DNA of 64,000 nt from Bog-950 sp046329535 (GTDB lineage Bacteria > Bacteroidota > Bacteroidia > Chitinophagales > LD1), in assembly GCA_046329535.1 (NCBI GenBank), contig JAXLUN010000001.1, positions 248,001-312,000 on the forward strand, read 5' to 3'. This document shows, piece after piece, positions 36,892-45,814 of the stretch (positions are counted from its first letter, which is position 1; each line of letters begins with the position of its first letter). The notes beneath the pieces were generated by a model that did not search any database, was not told where the DNA came from, and saw only the letters and a list, made by a program, of their open reading frames with translations. The position numbers and the translations under genes are program-made.

Positions 36892-39800
36892 ATGAAACTT
36901 ATAACAAGAGACGATATAGAAGGATGGGTTAAAAGATTTGATTCAAAGGGATTTTTTCCAATTCTGATGTCGAAATTAGTTAGAGCAACAACACCTGCAA
37001 GTACACAAATTGATTTCCCTTCTGGTAGTGCTGTTTTTGTTGGCGGCTGGGATGGAATCGTGACTTGTGAAACCAAAACTGCTTATGTGCCAAAAGGAAA
37101 GTCGCTTTGGGAATTTGGAACAGAAAATAATCCAACCACACAGGCAGAAAGAAATTACGAAAAGAGAACAAATGATTCATTAGGTCATGATATTTCCCAA
37201 AGCACTTTTGTATTCGTAACAGGCAGATTTTGGGAGGGCAAGAATGATTGGCAGCAAGAAAAAATTAAAGAAGGAAAATGGGGACATGTTGAGGTTTATG
37301 ATTCCTCCGATATTGAACAATGGCTTGAAATAGCAGAATATGTTTTGAGATGGTTTGCTGAATATTTGCGAAAAGCACCTATTGATGGAATTGATTTGGC
37401 TGAACAGTTTTGGAAGTATTGGTCAGAGTTTCGGGATATTAAACTGAAACCAGAAATAATTGCATCGGGTCGCGAGAAAGAGCGAGAAGACATTTTTAAT
37501 TTTCTTGAAGGAGCACCCAATATCGCATCCGTCAAAGCCGCCTCAAAGAACGAGGCAATTGCATTCATAATTGCATCTGCAAAACTTTTTCCCGAAGCAG
37601 AATCAGAGAGATTTTTTTCAAGAACTTTAATTGTTCATAACGAAGCAGCTTATAAATCTGTAGCAACGAACTTTACTTCACCTCTAATACTGATTCCGAC
37701 TTTTGAAAACAAGTTGCCGATGTATGCAGCAGTTTCAAATAATCATCATGTAATTGTTCCTTTAGGCGCAGATGATGAATTTGATAAGAACACAATTACA
37801 TTACCGATAATTGATAGAGATGGACAAGTTGATAGCTTAGTTTCATCAGGGTTCAATAAGGTTGATGCAGAAAAATTTTCTAAAGAAGCTGGTAGGAATA
37901 TTACAATTCTAAAAAAGTTGATTGGATTTCCACCCAATTCAAAAGCAAAGTGGCTAGAGAAAGAAAACATCAGAGAAATCATTCCTGCTCTTTTAATTGG
38001 AAGATGGAATGAAGCATTCATCGGAGACATTGAACTTCTTGAAAAATTATCACAGCAAAAATATTCTGACTTCTTACCCACTCTTACTAAATGGAAAAAC
38101 TTTGAAGAATCACCCTTGATTCAAATCGGTGAAACATGGCGGTTGACTTCACCTTTGGATTTATGGACAACTATTTCACCGTTCTTAACTCAAAAAGATT
38201 TTCAAAGTATTCAGGAATGTTATTCATTAGCTTTTAAAAGTGGTAATCCTGTAATTGAGCCAAAGGATAAAGACGATTTTGTTGCTTTATACAATAAACA
38301 GAGGAAATATTCTAACTGGTCAAGAGAAGGTTTAACTCAATCATTGATATTGGTTGGAAGATTTGGAGAAGGACTTAACATTCCAAACCTACCTAATCCA
38401 CAACTTTGGGTTGACCATGTAATTCTTGACTTGCTTGATAATGCAAGTGGTGAAATTTGGATTTCAGTTGACCATGAATTACCACTTATATCCGAAGCAT
38501 CACCAACGAGTTTTTTTAAAGCAACAAGCAACTCTTTGTTAAAAGACCAACCCGAAATCATGGACATGTTTAGAGAGGAAAATGGGTTCCTACATAAAAC
38601 AAGTCATCACACAGGTTTGCTTTGGTCACTGGAAGGATTAGCATGGTTACCTGAATATTTACGGGAGGCGAGTTTGATTTTACTTAAACTTTCACGGCTT
38701 GACCCAGGCGGTAATTTATCAAACCGACCCATCAACAGCATTTCTGAAATTTTCAAAACATGGCATTACCAAACTCTTGCTACATATGACGAGAGAATGG
38801 AAATATTGAAATACATCACCGACAAAGAAAGAGAAACTGGGTGGACACTCTTAATAAGAATGCTTCCCGACCATCACGGAATAGGACATCCTACACATAA
38901 AATGCGTTGGAGAATGTTTGATAAGAATACTAATCTCACTTACACATATCAAGAGATTTGGAACACACATTCTTATGTAATTGAATTGCTTCTCAACTTA
39001 TTTGACAACAACGAAAACAAATTTTCGCAACTTATAAACGAAACTGTAAAGCTTGCACCCAATGACAGAAAAAGAGTTTTGGACTGGGCTGATGTGGTTT
39101 ACGATAAAGTTGAGCAAAAAGAATTTGTAACATGGGAGACAATTCGAAAAATTTTAAATCACCACAGGTCACACCCCGATACGGATTGGGCTTTACCTGA
39201 AATGGAACTTAAAAGATTTGAGGAACTTTATGAAAAACTTAAACCAACAGATGTAGTCAATCAATTGGTGTGGCTTTTCAATGGCCATTGGCCAGCATTT
39301 CCAGAAGGGTTTGTTTATGTCAAAGGGGATTATGAGGGGAGACATGACAAACAGCAAAAAATAATTGACGAAGCAAGAAGCGAAGCAGCAGCAATTTTTG
39401 TGAAAGAGTTAAGTTTAAAAAAAACTTTAAAACTCAGAAAACAAGTAAAAGAGACTTGGGCTTTAGGTGATGCTTTGGCAAGAATAATAAAAACACAAGA
39501 CGAAGTGCTTGTTGTTTGCGAATGCTTGAATGATGATAGAGAACATCTCCGATTCATTCACAGTTTTATGTTTCGCAAGTCAATACTTGAAGGATTTGAA
39601 TGGATTAAAATTTTAGTAAGTGATTTAAAACAAAAAGGATTTAATGAGAAAGCTCTTTCAAACATTTTAATTCCAATAAACCAAACCAAACAACTTTGGG
39701 ATTTTATTTCATCGTTAGACAATGAAATACAAAATGAATATTGGAATAATATTTATCCATCCTTTTATCACATTCCAATTGATGAAAAGATTTTGGGAGT

Positions 39801-40683
39801 TGAAATACTAATGAAATACAGGAGATTTTTTTCAGCTATAGATATTTGCTCTCACTTCGTTGAAGAAGTGCCAACCAATTTACTGGCGGAACTTTTGAAA
39901 AAAGCAGTAATAGAAGAAGCAAGCGAACCCCCAAGTTTCAAAGGATATGAAATTGAAAGAATTTTTGAAACACTGGACAAGCGAAATGACTTGGAAAAAT
40001 CCATTCTCATAAACTTAGAATGGCTATATCTACCGTTTTTAGATTCCTATGGAACGAGAAGAAATCCTAAAGTTTTAGAGGAAGAATTGACAAGAAGTCC
40101 AGAGTTTTTTGTTGATGTGTTGAAATGGATTTACATGCCGAAAGACAAAGAGAAAATTGAAGAAGAAAGAAAGGGGCTTTCAGATGAAACAATTCAGAAC
40201 AGAGCTACACAAGCATATCACTTACTCCATTCATGGAAAAAAATTCCTGGAATGAAATCAGATAATTCAATTGATAAAACTGTGCTGATGGAATGGATAG
40301 ACAAAACACGAACACTTGCAGAAGAACAAAGCAGATTAGAAGTTGCGGACATGCATATTGGACAAGTGTTGGCGGAATATCCTGAGAATGTTGCGGAGTG
40401 GCCTCAGGAAATAATTTTTCAGGTGATAGAAGAAATAAACACTGACAGCATTAAAAGAAATTATTCTTCTGCTATGTTTAACAAGAGAGGTTCTTCGTCA
40501 AGAGGACCATTTGACGGAGGAGATATTGAAAGAGGCAAAGCATCATACTTTGAAAAGTTAGCGAAAGATTTTAAGAATAGGTATCCGAATGTTGCTGAAA
40601 TTTTTGCTCGACTTGCAGAAGGATATTTGATTGATGCAAAGAGAATGGATGACAAAGCCACAAGGGATAGATTAGAATATTAA
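36892..40683 (+). CDS. Large protein (1263 aa) with degenerate NTPase-like domain, between hsdR and hsdM
   Basis: I do not recognise a named family. Residues 1-165 form a compact domain with SGSAVFVGGWDGIVTCE and SLWEFGTEN, and later FVTGRFWEGKNDW and VEVYDSSDIEQWLE. The spacing of acidic residues resembles an Mrr-like nuclease fold, but that is only a suggestion. Residues about 195-340 look like a STAND-type NTPase core that has lost its Walker A: REKEREDIFNFLEG is followed by SVKAASKNEAIAF where GxxGxGKS would be expected. The remaining 900 residues are helical and repeat-like, as in sensor arms. The DNA is AT-rich compared with hsdR and hsdM. The place inside a restriction locus makes a defence role likely. 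Confidence 0.6.
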   Translation: MKLITRDDIEGWVKRFDSKGFFPILMSKLVRATTPASTQIDFPSGSAVFVGGWDGIVTCETKTAYVPKGKSLWEFGTENNPTTQAERNYEKRTNDSLGHDISQSTFVFVTGRFWEGKNDWQQEKIKEGKWGHVEVYDSSDIEQWLEIAEYVLRWFAEYLRKAPIDGIDLAEQFWKYWSEFRDIKLKPEIIASGREKEREDIFNFLEGAPNIASVKAASKNEAIAFIIASAKLFPEAESERFFSRTLIVHNEAAYKSVATNFTSPLILIPTFENKLPMYAAVSNNHHVIVPLGADDEFDKNTITLPIIDRDGQVDSLVSSGFNKVDAEKFSKEAGRNITILKKLIGFPPNSKAKWLEKENIREIIPALLIGRWNEAFIGDIELLEKLSQQKYSDFLPTLTKWKNFEESPLIQIGETWRLTSPLDLWTTISPFLTQKDFQSIQECYSLAFKSGNPVIEPKDKDDFVALYNKQRKYSNWSREGLTQSLILVGRFGEGLNIPNLPNPQLWVDHVILDLLDNASGEIWISVDHELPLISEASPTSFFKATSNSLLKDQPEIMDMFREENGFLHKTSHHTGLLWSLEGLAWLPEYLREASLILLKLSRLDPGGNLSNRPINSISEIFKTWHYQTLATYDERMEILKYITDKERETGWTLLIRMLPDHHGIGHPTHKMRWRMFDKNTNLTYTYQEIWNTHSYVIELLLNLFDNNENKFSQLINETVKLAPNDRKRVLDWADVVYDKVEQKEFVTWETIRKILNHHRSHPDTDWALPEMELKRFEELYEKLKPTDVVNQLVWLFNGHWPAFPEGFVYVKGDYEGRHDKQQKIIDEARSEAAAIFVKELSLKKTLKLRKQVKETWALGDALARIIKTQDEVLVVCECLNDDREHLRFIHSFMFRKSILEGFEWIKILVSDLKQKGFNEKALSNILIPINQTKQLWDFISSLDNEIQNEYWNNIYPSFYHIPIDEKILGVEILMKYRRFFSAIDICSHFVEEVPTNLLAELLKKAVIEEASEPPSFKGYEIERIFETLDKRNDLEKSILINLEWLYLPFLDSYGTRRNPKVLEEELTRSPEFFVDVLKWIYMPKDKEKIEEERKGLSDETIQNRATQAYHLLHSWKKIPGMKSDNSIDKTVLMEWIDKTRTLAEEQSRLEVADMHIGQVLAEYPENVAEWPQEIIFQVIEEINTDSIKRNYSSAMFNKRGSSSRGPFDGGDIERGKASYFEKLAKDFKNRYPNVAEIFARLAEGYLIDAKRMDDKATRDRLEY

Positions 40684-40763
40684 TTAGATAGGCTATCAGA
40701 ATAGTATGTGGTGGTTGATTGAGCAAGATTGCCGTAAAAAAATAATTTTACAAAAGACAAACT

Positions 40764-41414
40764 ATGTATCCAATATGCCTTTCAACAAAGGGGGAACACA
40801 TAACTTCCTATAATTCATTCAAGGATAATTTTCTGAAAATATGCTCCTCTCATTATAAAGATGGCAGAGCTCTTTGTTTCGCGTTTATTTTGTATCGAGA
40901 GAGAGATGCACAAATTCGTTCCACATTATTTAACACTGATCGATGGGATGCACTAGATGATATATCAGGCAAATATTTTACAGTATTCAGTTTTCTGGTG
41001 CCAGAGAGAGTTAATCATTATATGAATCCTATAGCCCACAGACGTAGACTCAAACCGTCTGATGCCTCTGATTTAATGCTTAAGAAGTATTTTAATTTAA
41101 GTGGAGAGAATGCGTATCCGTCCATTTTATTTTTCCAAGTAAAAAATCGCTCGATAATAGACAGTTTTATTGTTCCACTTAAGGAGCGTGAGGATCAAAA
41201 GGCCTTTGAAGAAATTAGAGATATTATGGAATTAGCGGAGAGAACTCTTAAGATAACTAAGTTTGACGGGAAAAATCATCAGGAAATTTTCAATCAAGTC
41301 CGAGGCGCCATTGATCATAAATTTGCAATCAAAGGTCTTCTAGACGGAGCAAAAAAAATTGGGGGAATCATAAGATTTATCGCTCCCTTAAGACACTTCT
41401 TTGGTTCTGTTTAA
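40764..41414 (+). CDS. Unknown 216-aa protein within the hsd locus
   Basis: This 216-aa soluble protein has an alpha/beta N-terminal half (ALCFAFILYRERDAQI, YFTVFSFLVPERV) and a helical C-terminal half ending in a short hydrophobic stretch (IIRFIAPLRHFFGSV). I find no known catalytic motif. It is AT-rich like its neighbours and separated by 80 bp from the 1263-aa gene and 41 bp from the next, so all may share a transcript. It could be a partner of the following HEPN-like protein; that is inference from position only. Confidence 0.5.
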   Translation: MYPICLSTKGEHITSYNSFKDNFLKICSSHYKDGRALCFAFILYRERDAQIRSTLFNTDRWDALDDISGKYFTVFSFLVPERVNHYMNPIAHRRRLKPSDASDLMLKKYFNLSGENAYPSILFFQVKNRSIIDSFIVPLKEREDQKAFEEIRDIMELAERTLKITKFDGKNHQEIFNQVRGAIDHKFAIKGLLDGAKKIGGIIRFIAPLRHFFGSV

Positions 41415-41455
41415 ACTATCGGGCTACTCATTTCTGAACCAAGCAAAAATGCACC

Positions 41456-42661
41456 ATGAAATTTCTGAAAAATATATTAGCGACCGAAGAAGATAGAATC
41501 AAGAAGATGAAAGTTTTCTATCGAGATTTAAAATTGAAAAAGAGTGATAGAGAGGATGTCCTTAAAGGACTAACAATGTTTATAGGAGAATACTCTTCAA
41601 TGATTGAGAAAAATTTGGAAGAAAGGGCTTATAACAAAACGGAAGCTTATGACATCGGCAGGAGAGCCAGTGATTTTTTACAAAAACATCTTGGTCCATC
41701 AGCCTCACTTTCATTTTTAAAGGTGGAAGAGCCTCAGAAGAAAGCCCCATTTGGAACACCCGGAGAGAATATTTTAACTGATATTGCTTCAATGGTTTTA
41801 CTTACTCAAGATAGACAATGGTATTCACCGGAACACCATGCTTGGCAAGTGATGCAAAAAGGACAACTTCAGTATATAGAAGCATGCATTAAAAACTATG
41901 GGTTGCATTCAAGTACAGAAAAACGGGAAAGAGGAAAGTTTGCTCGATACAATGTAGTGGTCACGTTCATGCCTAAGGGAGGAAAAAAAAGGAAAACTGA
42001 AAGAAGAATGCTGATTTCAAAATCCGTAATAGAGAAAGAGTTCCTCACCCCATTTGCAAGCGAAAAGACAATTCTTCTTAATGGACAAAAAATTCCGCAC
42101 GACTCAATAGCTCTCTTCAGGATCACAGAAACATTACTTCTCGATGATGAGGTAAAATTATATGAGGAAAAGTTAAGTCTCAGAACCGAAAGTGAGTTTA
42201 TAGAATCTTGTCGGGAAGTTACCAATGAACTATTACCCAATCCTGATTCATACTTAAGTGAATTAAGCAAGGAACTTTGGAGTTTGGTTCATCCTAAATT
42301 TCAGAAAATTGTTGAATCAAATTTCAAGGTCAAGCAATATTCGGAAGCAACTAGAAGCGTGATGATTGAGCTGAATGATATTATTAAGCAGGAATACAAA
42401 CTAAGAACAGGTAACGAACTTGATGGAGCTTCATTAATGACAGCAGCTTTTTCTGTGAATAATCCAACTTTTGTTTTGGGAGATGTTACCACAGATTCTG
42501 GAAAGAATACTCAACTTGGATATATGAAATTATTTGAAGGGGCTGTGATAGGTATAAGAAACCCTGTTGGACATAAGAACATACAAATGAGTCAAATTGA
42601 GGCATACGAGAAAATTATTTTCGCAAGTCATTTGTTGAAAATGTTTGAAAAGAGTTTGTAA
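41456..42661 (+). CDS. TIGR02391 (Ymh-type) protein with HEPN-like RxxxxH motif
   Basis: The C-terminal third of this 401-aa protein (about residues 270-400) matches the TIGR02391/Hypoth_Ymh family, seen in LVHPKFQKIVESNFK, the YSEATRSVMIELNDII helix, and GAVIGIRNPVGHKN, which contains an R-x4-H motif of the HEPN type. HEPN domains often act as RNases in abortive defence. The N-terminal part is unrelated and includes a central beta-rich segment. Only 3 bp separate it from hsdM. It is AT-rich relative to hsdM, which suggests an independent origin. Confidence 0.68.
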   Translation: MKFLKNILATEEDRIKKMKVFYRDLKLKKSDREDVLKGLTMFIGEYSSMIEKNLEERAYNKTEAYDIGRRASDFLQKHLGPSASLSFLKVEEPQKKAPFGTPGENILTDIASMVLLTQDRQWYSPEHHAWQVMQKGQLQYIEACIKNYGLHSSTEKRERGKFARYNVVVTFMPKGGKKRKTERRMLISKSVIEKEFLTPFASEKTILLNGQKIPHDSIALFRITETLLLDDEVKLYEEKLSLRTESEFIESCREVTNELLPNPDSYLSELSKELWSLVHPKFQKIVESNFKVKQYSEATRSVMIELNDIIKQEYKLRTGNELDGASLMTAAFSVNNPTFVLGDVTTDSGKNTQLGYMKLFEGAVIGIRNPVGHKNIQMSQIEAYEKIIFASHLLKMFEKSL

Positions 42662-42664
42662 CCT

Positions 42665-44158
42665 ATGCTCACCAACCCAACCTTAAAATCACAAGTAGAT
42701 GCTCTCTGGAATCGTTTCTGGAGCGGTGGAATTTCCAATCCGCTTACTGCCATTGAGCAGATGAGCTATTTAATTTTTCTGAAGCGGCTGGAGGATATTG
42801 ATAATGCAAATGCTGCTGCTGCAAAAAGGCGCAAGCTCGATTTCAAGTCAGTGTTCAATAAGAAGAACCAAAATTGCAAGTGGAGTTACTGGAGCCAGTT
42901 GCCGGGCGATGAAATGCTGCGCCATGTGCGCGATGTAGTGTTTGAGTTTCTGCGCAACCTGGGCAGCGAAACCAGCACCTTCACCCAGCACATGCAAGAT
43001 GCCATGTTTATCATTCCTCGCGCATCGCTGTTGCAGGAAGCCGTAAAAATTATTGACGACATGCACATCAGCGAGCAGAACATTGATGTGCAGGGCGACC
43101 TTTACGAATACCTGCTCGGGCAGCTCTCCACGGCAGGCAAGAACGGGCAGTTTCGCACACCGCGCCACATCATTCGCATGATGACCAAATTGATTGACCC
43201 GAAAGCGGGTGAGCGCATCTGCGACCCGGCTGCGGGCACAGCGGGATTTTTGGTATCGGCTTACGAGCACATATTAGAGACAAACACTTCGCCCGAAATT
43301 TTGGCATACGATGAAGAAGGCAAGCCGCATAATTTAATCGGTGATAAAATTGACCCGAAGGTTCACAAGTTTTTAAAAAGCCATGCGCTGACGGGTTACG
43401 ATTTTGATACTACGATGGTGCGCATGGGCGCGATGAACCTGATGCTGCACGGAGTGGATAATCCGAATTTCAGATACACCGATGCACTGAGCAAACAGTT
43501 TACCGAAAAGCAATGCTACGATGTGATACTTGGCAACCCGCCTTTCAAGGGAAGCATTGACGAAAACGATATGAACGAGCGCTTTGCGGTGAAGACCAAA
43601 AAAACCGAGCTGCTTTTTGTGGAGCTGATTTACGATTTGCTGGAGAGTGGCGGGCGCGCAGCAGTAATTGTGCCCGATGGCGTTTTGTTCGGCACGAGTA
43701 ACGCGCATGTGGGTGTGCGCAAAGTTTTAGTTGACCAGTGCAAACTGGAAGGCATCATCTCTATGCCTTCGGGTGTGTTTAAGCCCTATGCGGGAGTGAG
43801 CACTGCCGTGTTGATTTTTACCAAGGGCGCTCCCGAAAAAGATTATGAAGTGTGGTTTTACGATATGCATGCCGATGGTTTTTCGTTAGATGATAAGCGG
43901 CAGAAAATTGCCGACAACGACATTAAAGACATTGAAGAAAAATTTGCGAAGAAGAAGACAGGAAAGAATGTGGTGCTGGTAAACACCAAAGAAATTAAGA
44001 AGAACAAATACGACCTGAGCATTAGCCGCTACAAACCGGTGGAGCACAAATTGGTGCAGTACGAAAAACCCGAAGCACTGATGGATAAGGTGTTGATGTT
44101 GGAAGAAGATATTGCGGAGTATGTGAGAACGATTAAGAAAGGGATATCAATCAGGTGA
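42665..44158 (+). CDS. hsdM: Type I modification methylase (HsdM)
   Basis: This 497-aa protein contains the N-terminal helical HsdM domain (about residues 1-140) and an N6-adenine methyltransferase with the AdoMet motif DPAAGTAGFLVSAY near residue 185 and the catalytic NPPF near 288. It methylates the recognition sequence together with HsdS and is also part of the restriction complex. Its last residues (VRTIKKGISIR) differ from a second copy of the same tail that lies just before hsdS, which suggests the 3' end was rewritten when the following ATPase gene entered. The gene is GC-richer than the accessory genes on its left. Confidence 0.94.
   Translation: MLTNPTLKSQVDALWNRFWSGGISNPLTAIEQMSYLIFLKRLEDIDNANAAAAKRRKLDFKSVFNKKNQNCKWSYWSQLPGDEMLRHVRDVVFEFLRNLGSETSTFTQHMQDAMFIIPRASLLQEAVKIIDDMHISEQNIDVQGDLYEYLLGQLSTAGKNGQFRTPRHIIRMMTKLIDPKAGERICDPAAGTAGFLVSAYEHILETNTSPEILAYDEEGKPHNLIGDKIDPKVHKFLKSHALTGYDFDTTMVRMGAMNLMLHGVDNPNFRYTDALSKQFTEKQCYDVILGNPPFKGSIDENDMNERFAVKTKKTELLFVELIYDLLESGGRAAVIVPDGVLFGTSNAHVGVRKVLVDQCKLEGIISMPSGVFKPYAGVSTAVLIFTKGAPEKDYEVWFYDMHADGFSLDDKRQKIADNDIKDIEEKFAKKKTGKNVVLVNTKEIKKNKYDLSISRYKPVEHKLVQYEKPEALMDKVLMLEEDIAEYVRTIKKGISIR
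44123..44140 (+). repeat. Direct repeat copy 1: 3' tail of hsdM
   Basis: The 18-base word GTGAGAACGATTAAGAAA lies inside the end of hsdM, in frame as VRTIKK. An exact second copy is found at 45789-45806, just before hsdS. The pair brackets the AAA/DUF4143 gene. Confidence 0.9.
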
Positions 44159-44234
44159 CCCCCCAAAAATGCTCTGAATGTTGATCTAAGTAAGAGAAAA
44201 AAGCATCTATTTTTAAACTAAATTTATTTTATTT

Positions 44235-44268
44235 CACAAATAAGCATATTATTGCATGCTTATTTGTG
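44235..44268. promoter_or_regulatory. 13-bp perfect inverted repeat before the AAA/DUF4143 gene
   Basis: CACAAATAAGCAT (44235-44247) pairs perfectly with ATGCTTATTTGTG (44256-44268) across an 8-base spacer. It lies 25 bases upstream of the ATPase start in an otherwise AT-rich spacer. It may be a protein-binding operator or an attenuating hairpin; no T-run follows, so a simple terminator is less likely. Confidence 0.6.
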
Positions 44269-44293
44269 TTTAGGTTGAATAAATAATTTTAAA

Positions 44294-45802
44294 ATGGAAT
44301 TATCCTCAATTTCAGAAGAGCAGGTTTTAGACCGCCTTCGTTTTGAAAATCCCTGGTGGAAATCGGGAAGTATTGCGGAAAGCATCAAAGCATTCAAGCA
44401 GCGCAATTATTTCAATTTATTTCTTCCGCTTGTGTTGGAAAAAAATATCCGCAGGGCTGTGGTTTTAATGGGCCCGCGAAGGGTTGGTAAAACAATTATG
44501 TTATTGCAGGTGATACAAAAGCTGATTGATGAGGGAATAAATCCACGCCAACTATGTTACATCAGCATTGAGAATCCTTACTTCCATAATATCCCGCTCG
44601 AAAGGCTTTTTGAATTAGCCCGCAAAGCTTCGGGAATTAAAGAGCACGAAGGATGGTTTGTATTTTTTGACGAAATACAATACCTGAAAAATTGGGAAGT
44701 GCATCTGAAATCTCTGGTTGACTCTTACCACGGCACGAAGTTTATTGCATCGGGTTCTGCCGCTGCTGCTTTGAAATTAAAAAGCAATGAATCGGGCGCA
44801 GGGCGCTTTACCGACTTTATGCTGCCCCCGCTTACTTTTTATGAATACATTCATTTGAGCGGTTTTGAAAAACTGATTCATTTAAAAAGCAAACAGTTTC
44901 GCTTTTTGGCTGAAGCCACCGACCTGAACACTACCGACATTAAAGAATTGAATAAACACTTTATTGATTACATAAACTTTGGCGGTTTTCCGGAAGTGGT
45001 ATTTAGTGCTGCGCTCCGCGAAAACCCAATGCGATATATTCAAAGTGATATTATTGATAAGGTGTTGCTGCGCGATTTGCCCAGTTTGTATGGCATAGAA
45101 GATGTGCAGGAATTGAACGCCTTCTTTTCATTTATTGCTTACAATTCGGGCAAGGAGTTTTCTTTCGAGAACATGACTAAACTTTCGGGGGTAGATAAAA
45201 TCACCATTAAAAAGTATCTCACTTTTCTGGAAGCCGCTTATTTAATTAAAGTAGTACAGCGCGTAGATAACAGCGCCAAACGGTTTAAGCGAGCCAACTT
45301 TTTTAAAATTTACCTTACCAATCCATCCTTGCGCAGCGGTTTGTTTTCGCCATTGGTTGCTAACGATGATGCGATGGGGAACATGGTGGAAACCGCCATT
45401 TTCAGCCAGTGGCAGGTACAGGAACTGAACTATCTTTTTTATGCCCGCTGGCAGGATGGTGAAGTGGATATGATTACCATTGAACCAGGAAAATTAAAGC
45501 CCGCAGCAGCCGCTGAAATAAAGTGGAGCAACCGGTATATTGAGAAACCGAAAGAATTGAAAAGCCTGATTCATTTTTTGAAGCAGAACAAACTGAAGGA
45601 GGCGGTAGTAACCACCATTGATAAGGATGGAATGGTGGAAATTGACGGAGTAAAACTCTATTTTATGCCTTCTAGTATTTTTTGCTATTGGATGGGCGAG
45701 CAAAACATGACCTATAAGATGCTGATAACAATTGTTAGTGCACTGGCAAAAACATTTAATAAAGAGTTGAAAACGACAGGAACTTGGAGTGAGAACGATT
45801 AA
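44294..45802 (+). CDS. AAA_14 / DUF4143 family ATPase inserted between hsdM and hsdS
   Basis: This 502-aa protein has an AAA domain with Walker A GPRRVGKTIM near residue 59 and Walker B WFVFFDEIQY near 124. A DUF4143 C-terminal domain follows (about residues 300-460) with the EVDMITIE and AAAEIKWSN elements typical of an attached PD-(D/E)xK-like fold. The family is widespread in bacteria; its function is poorly known, though a defence or plasmid-stability role has been discussed. Here it separates hsdM from hsdS. It is bracketed by an 18-bp exact repeat of the hsdM tail, so it appears to be a recent single-gene insertion. Confidence 0.85.
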   Translation: MELSSISEEQVLDRLRFENPWWKSGSIAESIKAFKQRNYFNLFLPLVLEKNIRRAVVLMGPRRVGKTIMLLQVIQKLIDEGINPRQLCYISIENPYFHNIPLERLFELARKASGIKEHEGWFVFFDEIQYLKNWEVHLKSLVDSYHGTKFIASGSAAAALKLKSNESGAGRFTDFMLPPLTFYEYIHLSGFEKLIHLKSKQFRFLAEATDLNTTDIKELNKHFIDYINFGGFPEVVFSAALRENPMRYIQSDIIDKVLLRDLPSLYGIEDVQELNAFFSFIAYNSGKEFSFENMTKLSGVDKITIKKYLTFLEAAYLIKVVQRVDNSAKRFKRANFFKIYLTNPSLRSGLFSPLVANDDAMGNMVETAIFSQWQVQELNYLFYARWQDGEVDMITIEPGKLKPAAAAEIKWSNRYIEKPKELKSLIHFLKQNKLKEAVVTTIDKDGMVEIDGVKLYFMPSSIFCYWMGEQNMTYKMLITIVSALAKTFNKELKTTGTWSEND

Positions 45803-45806
45803 GAAA
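45789..45806 (+). repeat. Direct repeat copy 2: remnant 3' tail of hsdM before hsdS
   Basis: This exact copy of the 18-base hsdM tail reads in frame as VRTIKK, then SM and a TGA stop at 45813-45815 that overlaps the hsdS ATG as TGATG. That is the usual hsdM-hsdS coupling junction, now separated from hsdM by the ATPase gene. The ATPase gene reads the same bases in another frame for its last codons. Confidence 0.9.
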
Positions 45807-45814
45807 AGTATGTG

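Noticed and set aside
36820..42664. Copies of the hsdR 3' tail between the genes separating hsdR and hsdM
   Set aside because: I compared the hsdR end (EVIELTKKLAA) with the spacers at 40684-40763, 41415-41455 and 42640-42664 and saw only weak, short similarity that chance can explain.
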